Assembly (NCBI GenBank): GCA_900757485.1 | Contig: CAAEOA010000108.1 | Span: forward strand, 1 to 8,490 | Reading direction: 5' to 3' | Origin: Oscillospiraceae bacterium | GTDB lineage: Bacteria; Bacillota; Clostridia; Oscillospirales; Ruminococcaceae | DNA length: 8,490 nt | In this document: positions 1 to 6,639 of the stretch, one piece after another | How the letters are laid out: every line of letters begins with the position of its first letter | Numbering within the stretch: the stretch's first letter is position 1 | Notes under the pieces: model-generated | Told to the model about the DNA's origin: nothing | Seen by the model: the letters and a program-made list of their open reading frames with translations, nothing else | Databases searched by the model: none | Translations under genes and position numbers: made by a program

Positions 1-1
1 A

Positions 2-85
2 ATCCGCGTTGCGACGCGGATTGTCGAGGTCGAAACCGATGCACATGTCCTCGGTTTCTCCATCAAAAAAGGTTATAACTTATAG
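2..85 (+). CDS. C-terminal end of an unidentified protein (cut by the window edge)
   Basis: Reading from base 2 gives 27 sense codons ending in TAG at 83-85. The translation, beginning IRVATRIVEVETD and ending SIKKGYNL, alternates hydrophobic and charged residues like a real protein tail with beta-strand character. A hairpin terminator follows 15 bases after the stop and precedes the convergent nadE stop at 139, which is the normal layout at the end of a plus-strand gene. The exactly antisense register also looks passably protein-like (it contains IGFDLDNP), but there it would have to start inside the window with a poor ribosome binding site, so the plus-strand reading is preferred. I do not recognise the family. 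A 9-bp perfect inverted repeat (1-9 with 14-22) lies inside this piece. Confidence 0.42.
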   Translation: MRVATRIVEVETDAHVLGFSIKKGYNL

Positions 86-100
86 TTTTTCGACAGTCTT

Positions 101-135
101 AGACCACCGGTCAAACCGGTGGTCTTCACTGTTTT
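101..135 (+). terminator. Intrinsic terminator between convergent genes
   Basis: An 11-bp perfect stem (101-111 with 115-125) closes on a CAA loop. It can be extended by CAGT (94-97) pairing with ACTG (128-131) across a small internal loop, and is followed by TTTTC at 132-136. The T tract lies on the plus strand, so it best ends the plus-strand gene whose stop is at 83-85. On the minus strand the bases after the stem are A-rich, so it is a poor terminator for nadE, although the stem could still protect that 3' end. Confidence 0.55.
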
Positions 136-138
136 CAC

Positions 139-2082
139 TTATTCGTTTATCTCTGAGGCTTCTTTTAACCATAATGCCGCTGAGGCATCACTTGGCATTC
201 TCCAATCTCCCCGAGGAGAAAGGGTTACCGCACCGACTTTCGGCCCATCCGGCAAACAGGAACGCTTAAACTGCTGAGTAAAGAAACGTTTTATAAATAC
301 TTTCAGCCATTTTAACTGTACTTCGGCTGAATACTCACCTCGAAAGGCATGGTGTGCCAGACGATATAACTTCCCCGGCGCATAGCCAAACCTCAGCATA
401 TAGTATAAATAAAAATCATGCAGTTCATAAGGCCCGACGATGTCTTCGGTTTTTTGATTAATCTCTTCTCCCTTTGCGGGAAGCAACTCCGGACTGACCG
501 GTGTATCTAATATATCCAGTAAAACCTCTGCCAGTTCCTGATGTCCTTCCAGCTTGTATTTATCCGCACAATACTTGACAATATGCCGTACCAGAGTCTT
601 GGGCACCGATGCATTCACTCCATACATCGACATATGATCTCCGTTATAGGTAGCCCATCCCAGTGCCAATTCAGACAAGTCGCCTGTTCCGATTACCAAT
701 CCGTTGTGTTTGTTTGCGACATCCATCAAAATCTGTGTCCGTTCCCGCGCCTGTGAATTTTCATACACCACGTCAGTAACCGATGCATCATGTCCGATAT
801 CCTTAAAATGCTGATGTACCGCTTCTTTAATGTCAATACATTCTAAGGAAACCCCGAGTTTTTCGCATAACCTTTCGGCATTTCCCTTGGTACGCGTCGT
901 CGTCCCGAAGCACGGCATGGTAATCGCTAAAATGTCCCGCATCGGTCTGCCCAAAAGTTCATAAGCTTTGACCGTTACCAGTAATGCAAGGCAAGAATCC
1001 AACCCGCCCGATATGCCGATTACCGATGTCGAGGCATGCGCGGCTTCCAATCTTTTCTTTAATCCATGCGCCTGAATGGAAAGAATCGTCTCACATCGCT
1101 TTTTTCTCTGCGCTTGATCAGACGGAACAAAAGGACGGGGATCAATATATCTGGTAAGAACTGCTTCGGCCTCATTTAAATCGAAGTACACCTTTTGATA
1201 ACCCTCGATATTTCCCGTCGGATAGGTTGTCAAACGTGTCCTTTCTCCGGCAAGCTTGTCCGTATCAATTTCTGTCAAAACATAATCTCTGTGCTTTTCA
1301 AACGATTTGCGTTCAGCAATAATGACGCCGTTTTCCGCAATCACATCGTTTCCCGAAAACACCAAATCAGTGCTGGACTCTCCCTCACCGGCATCCGCCA
1401 AAATATAACCGCAAACCAATCTGCCGGAATGAGAAATCACCAAACCGTTTCGGTAATCATTTTTTCCTACCGTTTCATCACTGGCAGTCAGATTGGCAAT
1501 GATGGTCGCGCCTGCCGCCGCATGAGCGCAGGAAGGAGCAACCGGCACCCACAAGTCCTCGCAAATTTCTACCGCCAACTGAAAGCTTTGTGACTGCGAA
1601 GAACAAAACAGCAGTTTTGTTCCGAAAGGACACTGATATTCTCCAATCTGAATAACTCCGTTTTCTGCCGGCGCAGGCTGAAAATACCGCGCCTCCTGAA
1701 ATTCTCCGTAATTCGGCAAATTTGTCTTTGGAACAATCCCCAACAGTTTGCCGCGGCTGACTACCGCCGCGCAATTATAAAGCTTTCCGCCGTACTCCAG
1801 AGGCAATCCCAACACACTGACCATGTTTAATGCTTCGCTCTCTTTAATATATTGAATCAGTGCTTGTTTTGCCGCCTGCTGCAGTGTTTGCTGAAAGAAT
1901 AAATCCAGGCAGGTATATGCGGTAATGCACAGCTCCGGGAACACCAATAATTCTGTTCCCTCTTCGGCAGCGCATTCTGCGATTCTCAGCAATTCTCTGA
2001 CATTATATTCGCAATCCGCCACTTTTATATGCGGAGTGGCAGCAGCAACTTTAACCCATCCGTCTGTCATATCAACAGTCAT
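139..2082 (-). CDS. nadE: Glutamine-dependent NAD+ synthetase
   Basis: Makes NAD+ from deamido-NAD+ with ATP, taking ammonia from glutamine; it is the last step of NAD biosynthesis and is cytosolic. The 647 residues show the usual two-domain form. The N-terminal nitrilase-fold glutaminase (about 10-300) carries the catalytic triad E50 (FPELC), K119 (VPKTN) and C174 (EICEDLW). The C-terminal synthetase domain (about 325-640) carries the ATP pyrophosphatase P-loop SGGLDS at 358-363 and the conserved IGTGDLSELALGW near 464-476. Length is normal for the fused enzyme and no key residue is missing. The start is ambiguous: AGAAAGG lies only about 2 nt before the ATG at 2082, while the in-frame ATG at 2070 (MTDGWVK) lies about 13 nt from it. 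The gene is monocistronic, with its own promoter, and convergent with the gene fragment at the left edge. Confidence 0.96.
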   Translation of the reverse strand: MTVDMTDGWVKVAAATPHIKVADCEYNVRELLRIAECAAEEGTELLVFPELCITAYTCLDLFFQQTLQQAAKQALIQYIKESEALNMVSVLGLPLEYGGKLYNCAAVVSRGKLLGIVPKTNLPNYGEFQEARYFQPAPAENGVIQIGEYQCPFGTKLLFCSSQSQSFQLAVEICEDLWVPVAPSCAHAAAGATIIANLTASDETVGKNDYRNGLVISHSGRLVCGYILADAGEGESSTDLVFSGNDVIAENGVIIAERKSFEKHRDYVLTEIDTDKLAGERTRLTTYPTGNIEGYQKVYFDLNEAEAVLTRYIDPRPFVPSDQAQRKKRCETILSIQAHGLKKRLEAAHASTSVIGISGGLDSCLALLVTVKAYELLGRPMRDILAITMPCFGTTTRTKGNAERLCEKLGVSLECIDIKEAVHQHFKDIGHDASVTDVVYENSQARERTQILMDVANKHNGLVIGTGDLSELALGWATYNGDHMSMYGVNASVPKTLVRHIVKYCADKYKLEGHQELAEVLLDILDTPVSPELLPAKGEEINQKTEDIVGPYELHDFYLYYMLRFGYAPGKLYRLAHHAFRGEYSAEVQLKWLKVFIKRFFTQQFKRSCLPDGPKVGAVTLSPRGDWRMPSDASAALWLKEASEINE

Positions 2083-2175
2083 TCCTTTCTGTGGGCTGAT
2101 TTTTCGGCATTTTTATTTGTAACAACAATTTGAATCAAAAAACAATACCCATTATCTGTTTCAAGACATGCTTTT

Positions 2176-2204
2176 ATTATATGATGATTTGCAAGAAAAA
2201 ACAA
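2176..2204 (-). promoter_or_regulatory. Sigma-A type promoter of nadE
   Basis: On the minus strand, TTGTTT (2199-2204) is followed after exactly 17 bases by a consensus TATAAT (2176-2181). Transcription would begin near 2168, leaving an A/T-rich leader of about 85 bases before nadE. I see no strong hairpin in that leader, so no NAD-sensing riboswitch can be argued from it. The promoter sits just downstream of the telA terminator, which fits an independent transcription unit. Confidence 0.7.
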
Positions 2205-2230
2205 GTTAAAATCATTTTTATTTTTCTGCA

Positions 2231-2273
2231 AAAAATAAAAACACCACGGGATTTTCACTTCAAACCCCGTGGT
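2231..2273 (-). terminator. Intrinsic terminator of the xpaC-telA operon
   Basis: An 8-bp stem, ACCACGGG (2243-2250) with CCCGTGGT (2266-2273), has a 15-base loop that may pair further through TTT and AAA. On the minus strand it is followed by GTTTTTATTTTTT, a classic U tract. It begins only 7 bases after the telA stop codon at 2280 and isolates the operon from the nadE promoter. Confidence 0.9.
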
Positions 2274-2279
2274 AAAAAA

Positions 2280-3410
2280 CTATTTTCTGATTTCCAGCAA
2301 TTTTTGTTTGAGTTCTTCTTCTATTTTTTGCAGTTCAACTTCGGCTTCCTGTCTGCGTTGACGCCCCTCCTGCTGAATATTCATTACTTCGTCCAGAGTA
2401 GTAATCAATGACTCGTTGGTCGCACGCAAGGTTTCTATGTCGACTACGCCCCGCTCCGCCTCTTTGGCAGTTTCGACCGTAGCCATTTTCAATGTTTCCG
2501 CGTTTTTTCGTAGCAATTCGTTGGTTTTATCGCTGATTTGGCGCTGTGCTTCCACCGCCTGCTGAGAATGAGCTACTCCCAACGCCAAAAGCATCTGGCT
2601 TTTCCACAACGGAATCGTATTCACCAATGTAGATTGGATTTTTTCGGTCATTAAAGTATCATTGTTCTGCACCAGACGAATTTGCGGCGCCATTTGAATG
2701 GAAACCGTACGAGTCAGTTCCAAATCATACAGTTTTTTTTCAAAGCGATTACACATGGCAGTCATATCATTTGCCGCCTGTGCATCCTCTGGTAATCCTG
2801 TTTCTGCCGCTCTTTTCTGCAACGCAGGCAAATCTTCCTGCAATACCTGATTCAGCTTTTTTTTGCCCGCAATAATATACATCGACAGCTCTTTAAAATA
2901 AGATTTGTTCATTTCATACATTTTGTCGAGCATAGCGATATCTTTCAGCAGAACAACCTGATGATTTTCCAACACTTCACAAATCTTATTAATATTGGCT
3001 TCCGCCTTGTCATACTTTACCTTCAGCGTATTAACCTTATTGGACAATTTTTTAAACAACCGAAAACCGCTTTTTTGCTCTTCAACGTCAAAGCCTTTCA
3101 GCTCTACCACAATATCAGAGAGCATTTCGCCGATTTCGCCCATATCCTTTGTCTTAACGCTGTTCAACGCATTTTCCGAAAAATCAGCAATCTTTTTCTG
3201 TGCGCCCGCACCGTACTGTAATATCATTCCTGCATTTCCTATTTCGATTTTATCGGAAAATTCAGCAACCATATTCCGTTCTTCTTCCGTCAATGAGCTC
3301 TCGTCAAAGACCTCCGGCACCGCCTTTTCGGTGGTTGCAATTTCTGTTACTGTCTCTGCTTTGCCTCCGTCCTCAAACGGTTCCAAAGTCAGTTTAAACT
3401 CCTCGCTCAT
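2280..3410 (-). CDS. telA: TelA/KlaA family toxic anion resistance protein
   Basis: A 376-residue, almost wholly helical soluble protein of the TelA (PF05816) family, named for tellurite resistance and called YaaN or YceH in Bacillus. Family hallmarks visible in order are YGAGAQKKIADFSENAL (66-82), the core DLELTRTVSIQMAPQIRLVQ (229-248) with EKIQSTLVNTIPLWKSQ (256-272), and the C-terminal block RGVVDIETLRATNESLITTL (320-339) leading into a charged coiled coil (345-374). The first 40 residues are acidic and probably disordered. The start is supported by AGGAGG 8 nt before the ATG. It follows xpaC after 16 nt and is the last gene before a strong terminator. Members are linked to tellurite, lantibiotic and envelope stress tolerance, but the molecular activity is not settled; the sequence itself shows no enzyme motif. 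Confidence 0.93.
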   Translation of the reverse strand: MSEEFKLTLEPFEDGGKAETVTEIATTEKAVPEVFDESSLTEEERNMVAEFSDKIEIGNAGMILQYGAGAQKKIADFSENALNSVKTKDMGEIGEMLSDIVVELKGFDVEEQKSGFRLFKKLSNKVNTLKVKYDKAEANINKICEVLENHQVVLLKDIAMLDKMYEMNKSYFKELSMYIIAGKKKLNQVLQEDLPALQKRAAETGLPEDAQAANDMTAMCNRFEKKLYDLELTRTVSIQMAPQIRLVQNNDTLMTEKIQSTLVNTIPLWKSQMLLALGVAHSQQAVEAQRQISDKTNELLRKNAETLKMATVETAKEAERGVVDIETLRATNESLITTLDEVMNIQQEGRQRRQEAEVELQKIEEELKQKLLEIRK

Positions 3411-3426
3411 CTGGTCATCCTCCTGT

Positions 3427-4656
3427 TTATTGTTTTTTTGTCTCAGAATTATCTTTTACTAAACCTTCCTGAGTCAATATGGTTTTCAATGCCGAAATAT
3501 CTGTCGAAATATCTAATGCATCATCCTGATACAAACTGTCCAATAAAGTTTCGAAAGCGGTGCTGATAACCGTTAGTGTGTCATCAATCTCTTTCTTGGC
3601 AGTAACGATACTCTGTACCTGCACCGGCTGCTGTTCAAAATCGCAATATGCCTTTACCAGTTTGACGGTAGTGGGCAAATAATAATTCATAAACCGCCTG
3701 ATTTCAGACAGCTTTTCCGGATGTTGTTCCACATAAGAAAAAATTTTGATAATAACGGTTTCCAGACGATCTAACTTTTCTGATATTTCCTCTTCCGGCA
3801 GTAAATCATTTGCGGAACGAATCTGACGAATACATTTTCTGCCTTCCGCAATGACTGCCTCCAGACTGTCCGGATTCTGACGGCATTGTTTTTCCAGTGT
3901 TTCCCGCTGTTGTTTACTTTCCATCGCCTGACGATATTGCTGATACATTTGATCACCCAGCATCAGCGAAGTCTTCTGGTCATCCAGATAACACTGCGGA
4001 AACCACACTTTTTTCATCATTTTTTCAATATCTTTTACTACAAACTTTGGTTCTCTGCCGACCGATTTTGCCAATTCTTCAATGGTACAATAACGCTTTG
4101 CCATCAATATCTGACAATATTTTTTATAGCGATCAACTCTTCTGATTCCGCGAATACCGCTGATAAAAAGAGAAATGCCGCTGACGCCTGCTGCAAACAA
4201 TACCACTAAAGTTGAAATATACTCCATATTTCCGGTCAAAATACGTTCCAGCGCCATTGGAACACCAAAAATACAAAGACCAGTCCACAGCCCTATCACG
4301 ATGCGCAAAACATTTCCGCCATTGCCGACTTTTACCAGCATATTCATTGGCGGAGGAGCATATACCGTACGATACTGCTGAACCGGCTGATGATAATTCT
4401 GCGATACCTTCGGCGGAGTCTGATAAGTATATCGCTGTCTTTGAGCGTGTTGCTGCTGATAAACCGACCGACTGTCATATACGGTGCGCTTTACCGTTTC
4501 AGAAGCCTGTTTGCCAACCGATACAGTCTGATCCACCACTGTCTTCATCGTCTTATTAACAGTATTTTTAATCTGAGAATAATCCCCGCTTTGTATCGCA
4601 CGCTGAACCGTATCACTAAGTTCTCGTCCCAAATCGGATAGATTGTTATCGTTCAT
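3427..4656 (-). CDS. xpaC: XpaC-like membrane protein (5-bromo-4-chloroindolyl phosphate hydrolysis family)
   Basis: A 409-residue protein assigned to the XpaC family (PF10112) from its layout, its C-terminal block and its telA neighbour. In order: a polar helical N-terminus (1-60) rich in Thr, Val and Lys; a Gln/Tyr/Pro-rich linker (62-105); two membrane segments (about 113-138 and 147-170); a basic stretch (170-180); a winged-helix-like segment (about 178-234, TIEELAKSVGREPKFVVKDI); and a helical cytosolic region containing RRFMNYYLPTTVKLVKAY (320-337), typical of XpaC. The first Bacillus member was named for hydrolysis of an indolyl phosphate, but no phosphatase motif is visible, so enzymatic activity is doubtful. 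The ATG at 4656 is chosen because GAGAGG lies 7 nt before it; a GTG five codons earlier (4671) overlaps that site. xpaC followed by a telA homologue is also the order in B. subtilis, suggesting the two proteins work together at the membrane. Confidence 0.85.
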   Translation of the reverse strand: MNDNNLSDLGRELSDTVQRAIQSGDYSQIKNTVNKTMKTVVDQTVSVGKQASETVKRTVYDSRSVYQQQHAQRQRYTYQTPPKVSQNYHQPVQQYRTVYAPPPMNMLVKVGNGGNVLRIVIGLWTGLCIFGVPMALERILTGNMEYISTLVVLFAAGVSGISLFISGIRGIRRVDRYKKYCQILMAKRYCTIEELAKSVGREPKFVVKDIEKMMKKVWFPQCYLDDQKTSLMLGDQMYQQYRQAMESKQQRETLEKQCRQNPDSLEAVIAEGRKCIRQIRSANDLLPEEEISEKLDRLETVIIKIFSYVEQHPEKLSEIRRFMNYYLPTTVKLVKAYCDFEQQPVQVQSIVTAKKEIDDTLTVISTAFETLLDSLYQDDALDISTDISALKTILTQEGLVKDNSETKKQ

Positions 4657-4710
4657 TCTTTTTCCTCTCACTCAAATCGGGTATGATCCCGTTTTTAAGA
4701 AATCAAAATA

Positions 4711-4742
4711 TTATAATAAAAAGCCTTTGCTTTTTATTATAA
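4711..4742 (-). repeat. Perfect 14-bp inverted repeat in the xpaC leader
   Basis: TTATAATAAAAAGC (4711-4724) pairs without mismatch with 4729-4742 around a 4-base loop. Both strands show a T-rich arm, so it could act as a weak bidirectional terminator or attenuator. It lies about 55 bases before the xpaC start codon. Its right arm is shared with the direct repeat at 4980-4998, so it may be one end of a repeat element rather than a dedicated regulator. Confidence 0.7.
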
Positions 4743-4743
4743 C
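4725..4743 (+). repeat. 19-nt direct repeat, copy 1
   Basis: CTTTGCTTTTTATTATAAC, identical to the copy at 4980-4998, 255 bases away. A shorter form, TTATTATAACGTA, occurs at 4826-4838 and again at 4989-5001. The copies bound the hairpin-rich island. Confidence 0.85.
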
Positions 4744-4764
4744 ACAAACCACTTGCTCAGTGAA
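4736..4764 (-). promoter_or_regulatory. Candidate promoter of xpaC-telA
   Basis: On the minus strand, TTCACT (4759-4764) lies 17 bases from a consensus TATAAT (4736-4741). The -35 matches the sigma-A consensus at four of six positions. The -10 lies inside one arm of the perfect A/T hairpin at 4711-4742, so the start point (near 4729) would fall in its loop. Because TATAAT also occurs in the repeats of this island by composition, the call is tentative. Confidence 0.35.
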
Positions 4765-4979
4765 GCGAGCAGTGTAAAAATGTTCTTGTGAATACTAGAA
4801 ATCTGTGATTTCGTGTATTCCAAGGTTATTATAACGTAATTTCATCAATACAATGTTTTGATGACCGCCGTAAGGCGGAGGCGCTGCAAAGCAGCGTAAT
4901 TTAATGTTGCAATAAAAAAGCTCCGGCACATTGTGCCCTCTTAGCCGCATTTTATGCGGCTAAGAGGCTGCTGTCTCTG

Positions 4980-4998
4980 CTTTGCTTTTTATTATAAC
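4980..4998 (+). repeat. 19-nt direct repeat, copy 2
   Basis: An exact copy of the sequence at 4725-4743. Unlike copy 1, it is not part of a local perfect palindrome; instead its GCTTTTTATT can pair with AATAAAAAAGC about 70 bases upstream (4911-4921), enclosing the GC-rich hairpins. Confidence 0.85.
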
Positions 4999-5016
4999 GT
5001 ATTTTCGCAAGAATAA

Positions 5017-5133
5017 CAATATATAAATAGAAAATATTATTCAAACAAATCCCGTAAAATCGATGAAAAGATAAAAGTTGTTGCTGAAGCAATAACTTCT
5101 GCAATCGAAGAAACACAGCAAAACAATCCATGA
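5017..5133 (+). pseudogene. Short coding-like remnant without a start codon
   Basis: This frame runs from just after a TAA (5014-5016) to TGA (5131-5133), 38 codons, with no ATG, GTG or TTG in frame and no ribosome binding site. The end reads KIDEKIKVVAEAITSAIEET (5056-5115), an amphipathic helix with codon choice like a real gene. It may be the tail of a decayed gene whose front was lost when the adjacent repeat island formed. I cannot assign a family. It could also be a chance reading frame. Confidence 0.25.
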
Positions 5134-5148
5134 TTGATCAATTGGCTG

Positions 5149-5199
5149 AAAAAACAACAAATCACCTCATAAATACCTGAAATAGGAATTTATGAGGTG
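5149..5199 (-). terminator. Intrinsic terminator of the lipoprotein gene
   Basis: A 12-bp perfect stem (5163-5174 with 5188-5199) continues, past one A/A mismatch, into CCT/AGG with a 5-base loop. On the minus strand it is followed by GATTTGTTGTTTTTTC. It lies about 48 bases after the stop codon at 5247 and no plus-strand T tract is present, so it serves the minus-strand gene. Confidence 0.85.
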
Positions 5200-5246
5200 C
5201 AGTTCAACCTTTGCAGAGAAAATGCAATCCTTCTTTTATGATGGCG

Positions 5247-6341
5247 TTATTTCCTGTAATAAAATTTTCCTGTTTCTCCGATTTCTATAAAACGATCGGA
5301 TTTTCGAAAAGTCTGATCCAGTTTTAAAGCGTTGCTTTCGTCATATTGTTTACAATAACCATCATACACCACAGAAGCAGAGGAATCATAAGAGCCCGGA
5401 CTGTACACAAAGAAAGACTTTTCAAAAGCTTTTATACGAGGATACTTAAGCTGTTCAAATTCGGCATTGACGGTCAAATCCGACTCCAAAATCCTTAATT
5501 TATCTGCGGCAGCCACTATTTTATCTCGAAAATAAGCTGCGAAAATATTTGCGCTTTTAAAGTCAATCCTGTGCATTTCATTTCCTTTTGAATCCAATTC
5601 CTTTAAAAAAGCGCTGTCATTTTCTCCCCCGCTTCCGACAAAAAGAATCCTGCCGTCATTAGAAAAATCCTTAATATGAAAATTACTGTCATTGTTTCCC
5701 CCGCCATATGTCCACTCCACCGAAAAATCCTCATTTAACCGGCTAATAAACCACTGTTGGTTTTCCGTGAAACCCTCTGTTATATATCCTCCCAAAGGAT
5801 AGTTGTATGTATAACAAGAGGTAAGGTCAGGAATCAAAGAAGACGTCGACTCTTCCCCATCAATGCTTATGGTATGATAAACAGTTGAAGCACTTGGAGA
5901 TGATACGATATTTACCATTAATTTTTCATTGGAATTTAATAAATAATTTGAATTGGAGTATTCATCTAAAGATAGATGTTTTTCCCAGATTGTCTTTCCT
6001 TGTTCATCAAATGCAGAAATTTTCCCATCTTTAGACGCATAAAAGAATCTTCCGTCTCTCAGCGGATATATGCTCCCGCTGAAGCCGAGACGTACACTCC
6101 AATTCTTTTTACCGTTTTTCAAAAATGAATAAATATAATAGGTCGCATTTTGATTATCTTTTCCGGCTACATGGGAGACAATATACACATATTTTTCTGA
6201 TTCGGCAAAAGAGTTCATTTCGCCTTGAAATGAAAGGCGCACATCACTGGCAGAATGTCCTGTACCGCAGGAAACGAGAAGAAAAAAAGCCAATACAATC
6301 GGAAGTGCTCTTCTTGGAAAAGCTGGTTTTGTGGTTTTCAT
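5247..6341 (-). CDS. Secreted lipoprotein with beta-propeller (PQQ-like) repeats, function unknown
   Basis: A 364-residue predicted lipoprotein. The N-terminus has a basic stretch (KTTKPAFPRR), a hydrophobic core (12-23) and a lipobox LVSC with the lipidated cysteine at residue 25, so the mature protein should be anchored on the outer face of the membrane. The rest is beta-rich, with repeats typical of quinoprotein-like propellers: GKKNWSVRL (77-85), then DGRFFYASKDGKISAFDEQG (96-115) and KTIWEKHL (116-123); later FSVEWTYGGG (206-215) and ELDSKGNEMHRIDF (248-261) look like more diverged copies. No catalytic motif is visible. The start is the ATG at 6341, with GGAGG 10 nt before it; an upstream in-frame ATG (6395) would put 18 extra residues before the signal peptide and overlaps the promoter. 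The gene is monocistronic between its own promoter and terminator. A sensing, scaffolding or substrate-binding role is possible but unproven. Confidence 0.8.
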   Translation of the reverse strand: MKTTKPAFPRRALPIVLAFFLLVSCGTGHSASDVRLSFQGEMNSFAESEKYVYIVSHVAGKDNQNATYYIYSFLKNGKKNWSVRLGFSGSIYPLRDGRFFYASKDGKISAFDEQGKTIWEKHLSLDEYSNSNYLLNSNEKLMVNIVSSPSASTVYHTISIDGEESTSSLIPDLTSCYTYNYPLGGYITEGFTENQQWFISRLNEDFSVEWTYGGGNNDSNFHIKDFSNDGRILFVGSGGENDSAFLKELDSKGNEMHRIDFKSANIFAAYFRDKIVAAADKLRILESDLTVNAEFEQLKYPRIKAFEKSFFVYSPGSYDSSASVVYDGYCKQYDESNALKLDQTFRKSDRFIEIGETGKFYYRK

Positions 6342-6385
6342 ATAGCCATTTCCTCCAATACGTAAAATCTCCGATATACCATTGA

Positions 6386-6414
6386 ATGATACCATATATC
6401 ATAAAAGCAGTCAA
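6386..6414 (-). promoter_or_regulatory. Sigma-A type promoter of the lipoprotein gene
   Basis: On the minus strand, TTGACT (6409-6414), a 17-base spacer and TATCAT (6386-6391). Transcription would start near 6379, about 38 bases before the ATG at 6341. Its position rules out the long start at 6395, which would lie upstream of the transcript. Confidence 0.7.
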
Positions 6415-6431
6415 CGAATTTACATCTATAT

Positions 6432-6470
6432 AGAAAAGCGGCAATCTCCTTACGGAAATTGCCGTTTTTT
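6432..6470 (-). terminator. Terminator of the tRNA-Gly gene (bidirectional form)
   Basis: CGGCAAT (6439-6445) pairs with ATTGCCG (6458-6464), extended past one mismatch by TCC/GGA. On the minus strand the stem is preceded by seven A residues abutting the tRNA CCA end and followed by CTTTTCT. The plus strand shows an even better T run (6465-6470), but no plus-strand gene lies upstream to need it. Confidence 0.75.
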
Positions 6471-6544
6471 TGGAGCAGGCGACGGGAATCGAACCCGCGT
6501 GTTCAGCTTGGGAAGCTGACATTCTGCCATTGAACTACGCCTGC
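6471..6544 (-). tRNA. tRNA-Gly (anticodon CCC)
   Basis: The minus strand gives a 74-nt cloverleaf with acceptor arm GCAGGCG/CGCCTGC, D arm including GTTCAATGGCAGAAT, anticodon stem TCAGC/GCTGA around loop TTCCCAA (anticodon CCC, reads GGG), T arm GGGTTCGATTCCC, discriminator T and an encoded CCA. It is a single tRNA gene, not part of a cluster, with its own promoter about 88 bases upstream and a terminator directly after the CCA. Confidence 0.95.
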
Positions 6545-6639
6545 AAATATAAAATTTTTGATTATTAACATATAAATAACATCAATGTCACAAAGTTCTC
6601 AGAAATACCTAAAATCTACATCGCTGATGTTTTGAAATT

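Larger units (their letters stand above)
4711..5001. repeat. Hairpin-rich non-coding island, probable interspersed repeat
   Basis: This fills half of the gene-free stretch between the lipoprotein terminator and xpaC. Successive inverted repeats are: 4711-4742; TGCTC/GAGCA near 4754-4772; a long imperfect hairpin 4786-4823 (GAATAC/GTATTC outside, GAAATC/GATTTC inside); CATCAA/TTGATG (4843-4848 with 4858-4863); CCGCC/GGCGG (4865-4878); CGCTGC/GCAGCG (4882-4896); GGCAC/GTGCC (4925-4937); and a perfect 14-bp stem (4937-4950 with 4954-4967). AATAAAAA-GC near 4911-4921 can pair with GCTTTTTATT at 4983-4992 to enclose the last two. TTATTATAAC occurs three times (4734, 4826, 4989). No open reading frame or ribosome binding site fits. 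It could be a small non-autonomous element, a repeat cluster, or a structured RNA. Confidence 0.6.

Noticed and set aside
1195..1593. Plus-strand frame of 132 codons opposite nadE
   Set aside because: It lies wholly antisense to the conserved nadE coding region, with no start signals.
2083..2168. NAD-sensing riboswitch in the nadE leader
   Set aside because: The leader is A/T-rich with no convincing stem, and I see no match to a known NAD riboswitch core.
2995..3462. Plus-strand frame of 155 codons opposite telA
   Set aside because: It is antisense to the well-supported telA gene, low in complexity (many Ser and Phe), and lacks a ribosome binding site and promoter.
3886..4559. Several overlapping plus-strand frames opposite xpaC
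   Set aside because: All are shadows of the xpaC frame; none has a ribosome binding site or a recognisable motif.
4711..4998. Reading the 19-nt direct repeats as attachment sites or insertion-sequence duplications
   Set aside because: There is no integrase or transposase between or beside them, and 19 bases rich in A/T and T tracts fit a repeat family equally well.
4711..5001. Reading the hairpin island as a CRISPR array
   Set aside because: The repeats are few, of unequal spacing (about 92 and 163 bases between TTATTATAAC copies), and no cas gene is nearby.
6244..6522. Minus-strand frame of 92 codons running through the tRNA
   Set aside because: It starts inside tRNA-Gly and its first part is the familiar false translation of a tRNA (AEHAGSIPVACS); it then overlaps the lipoprotein promoter and signal peptide in another frame.
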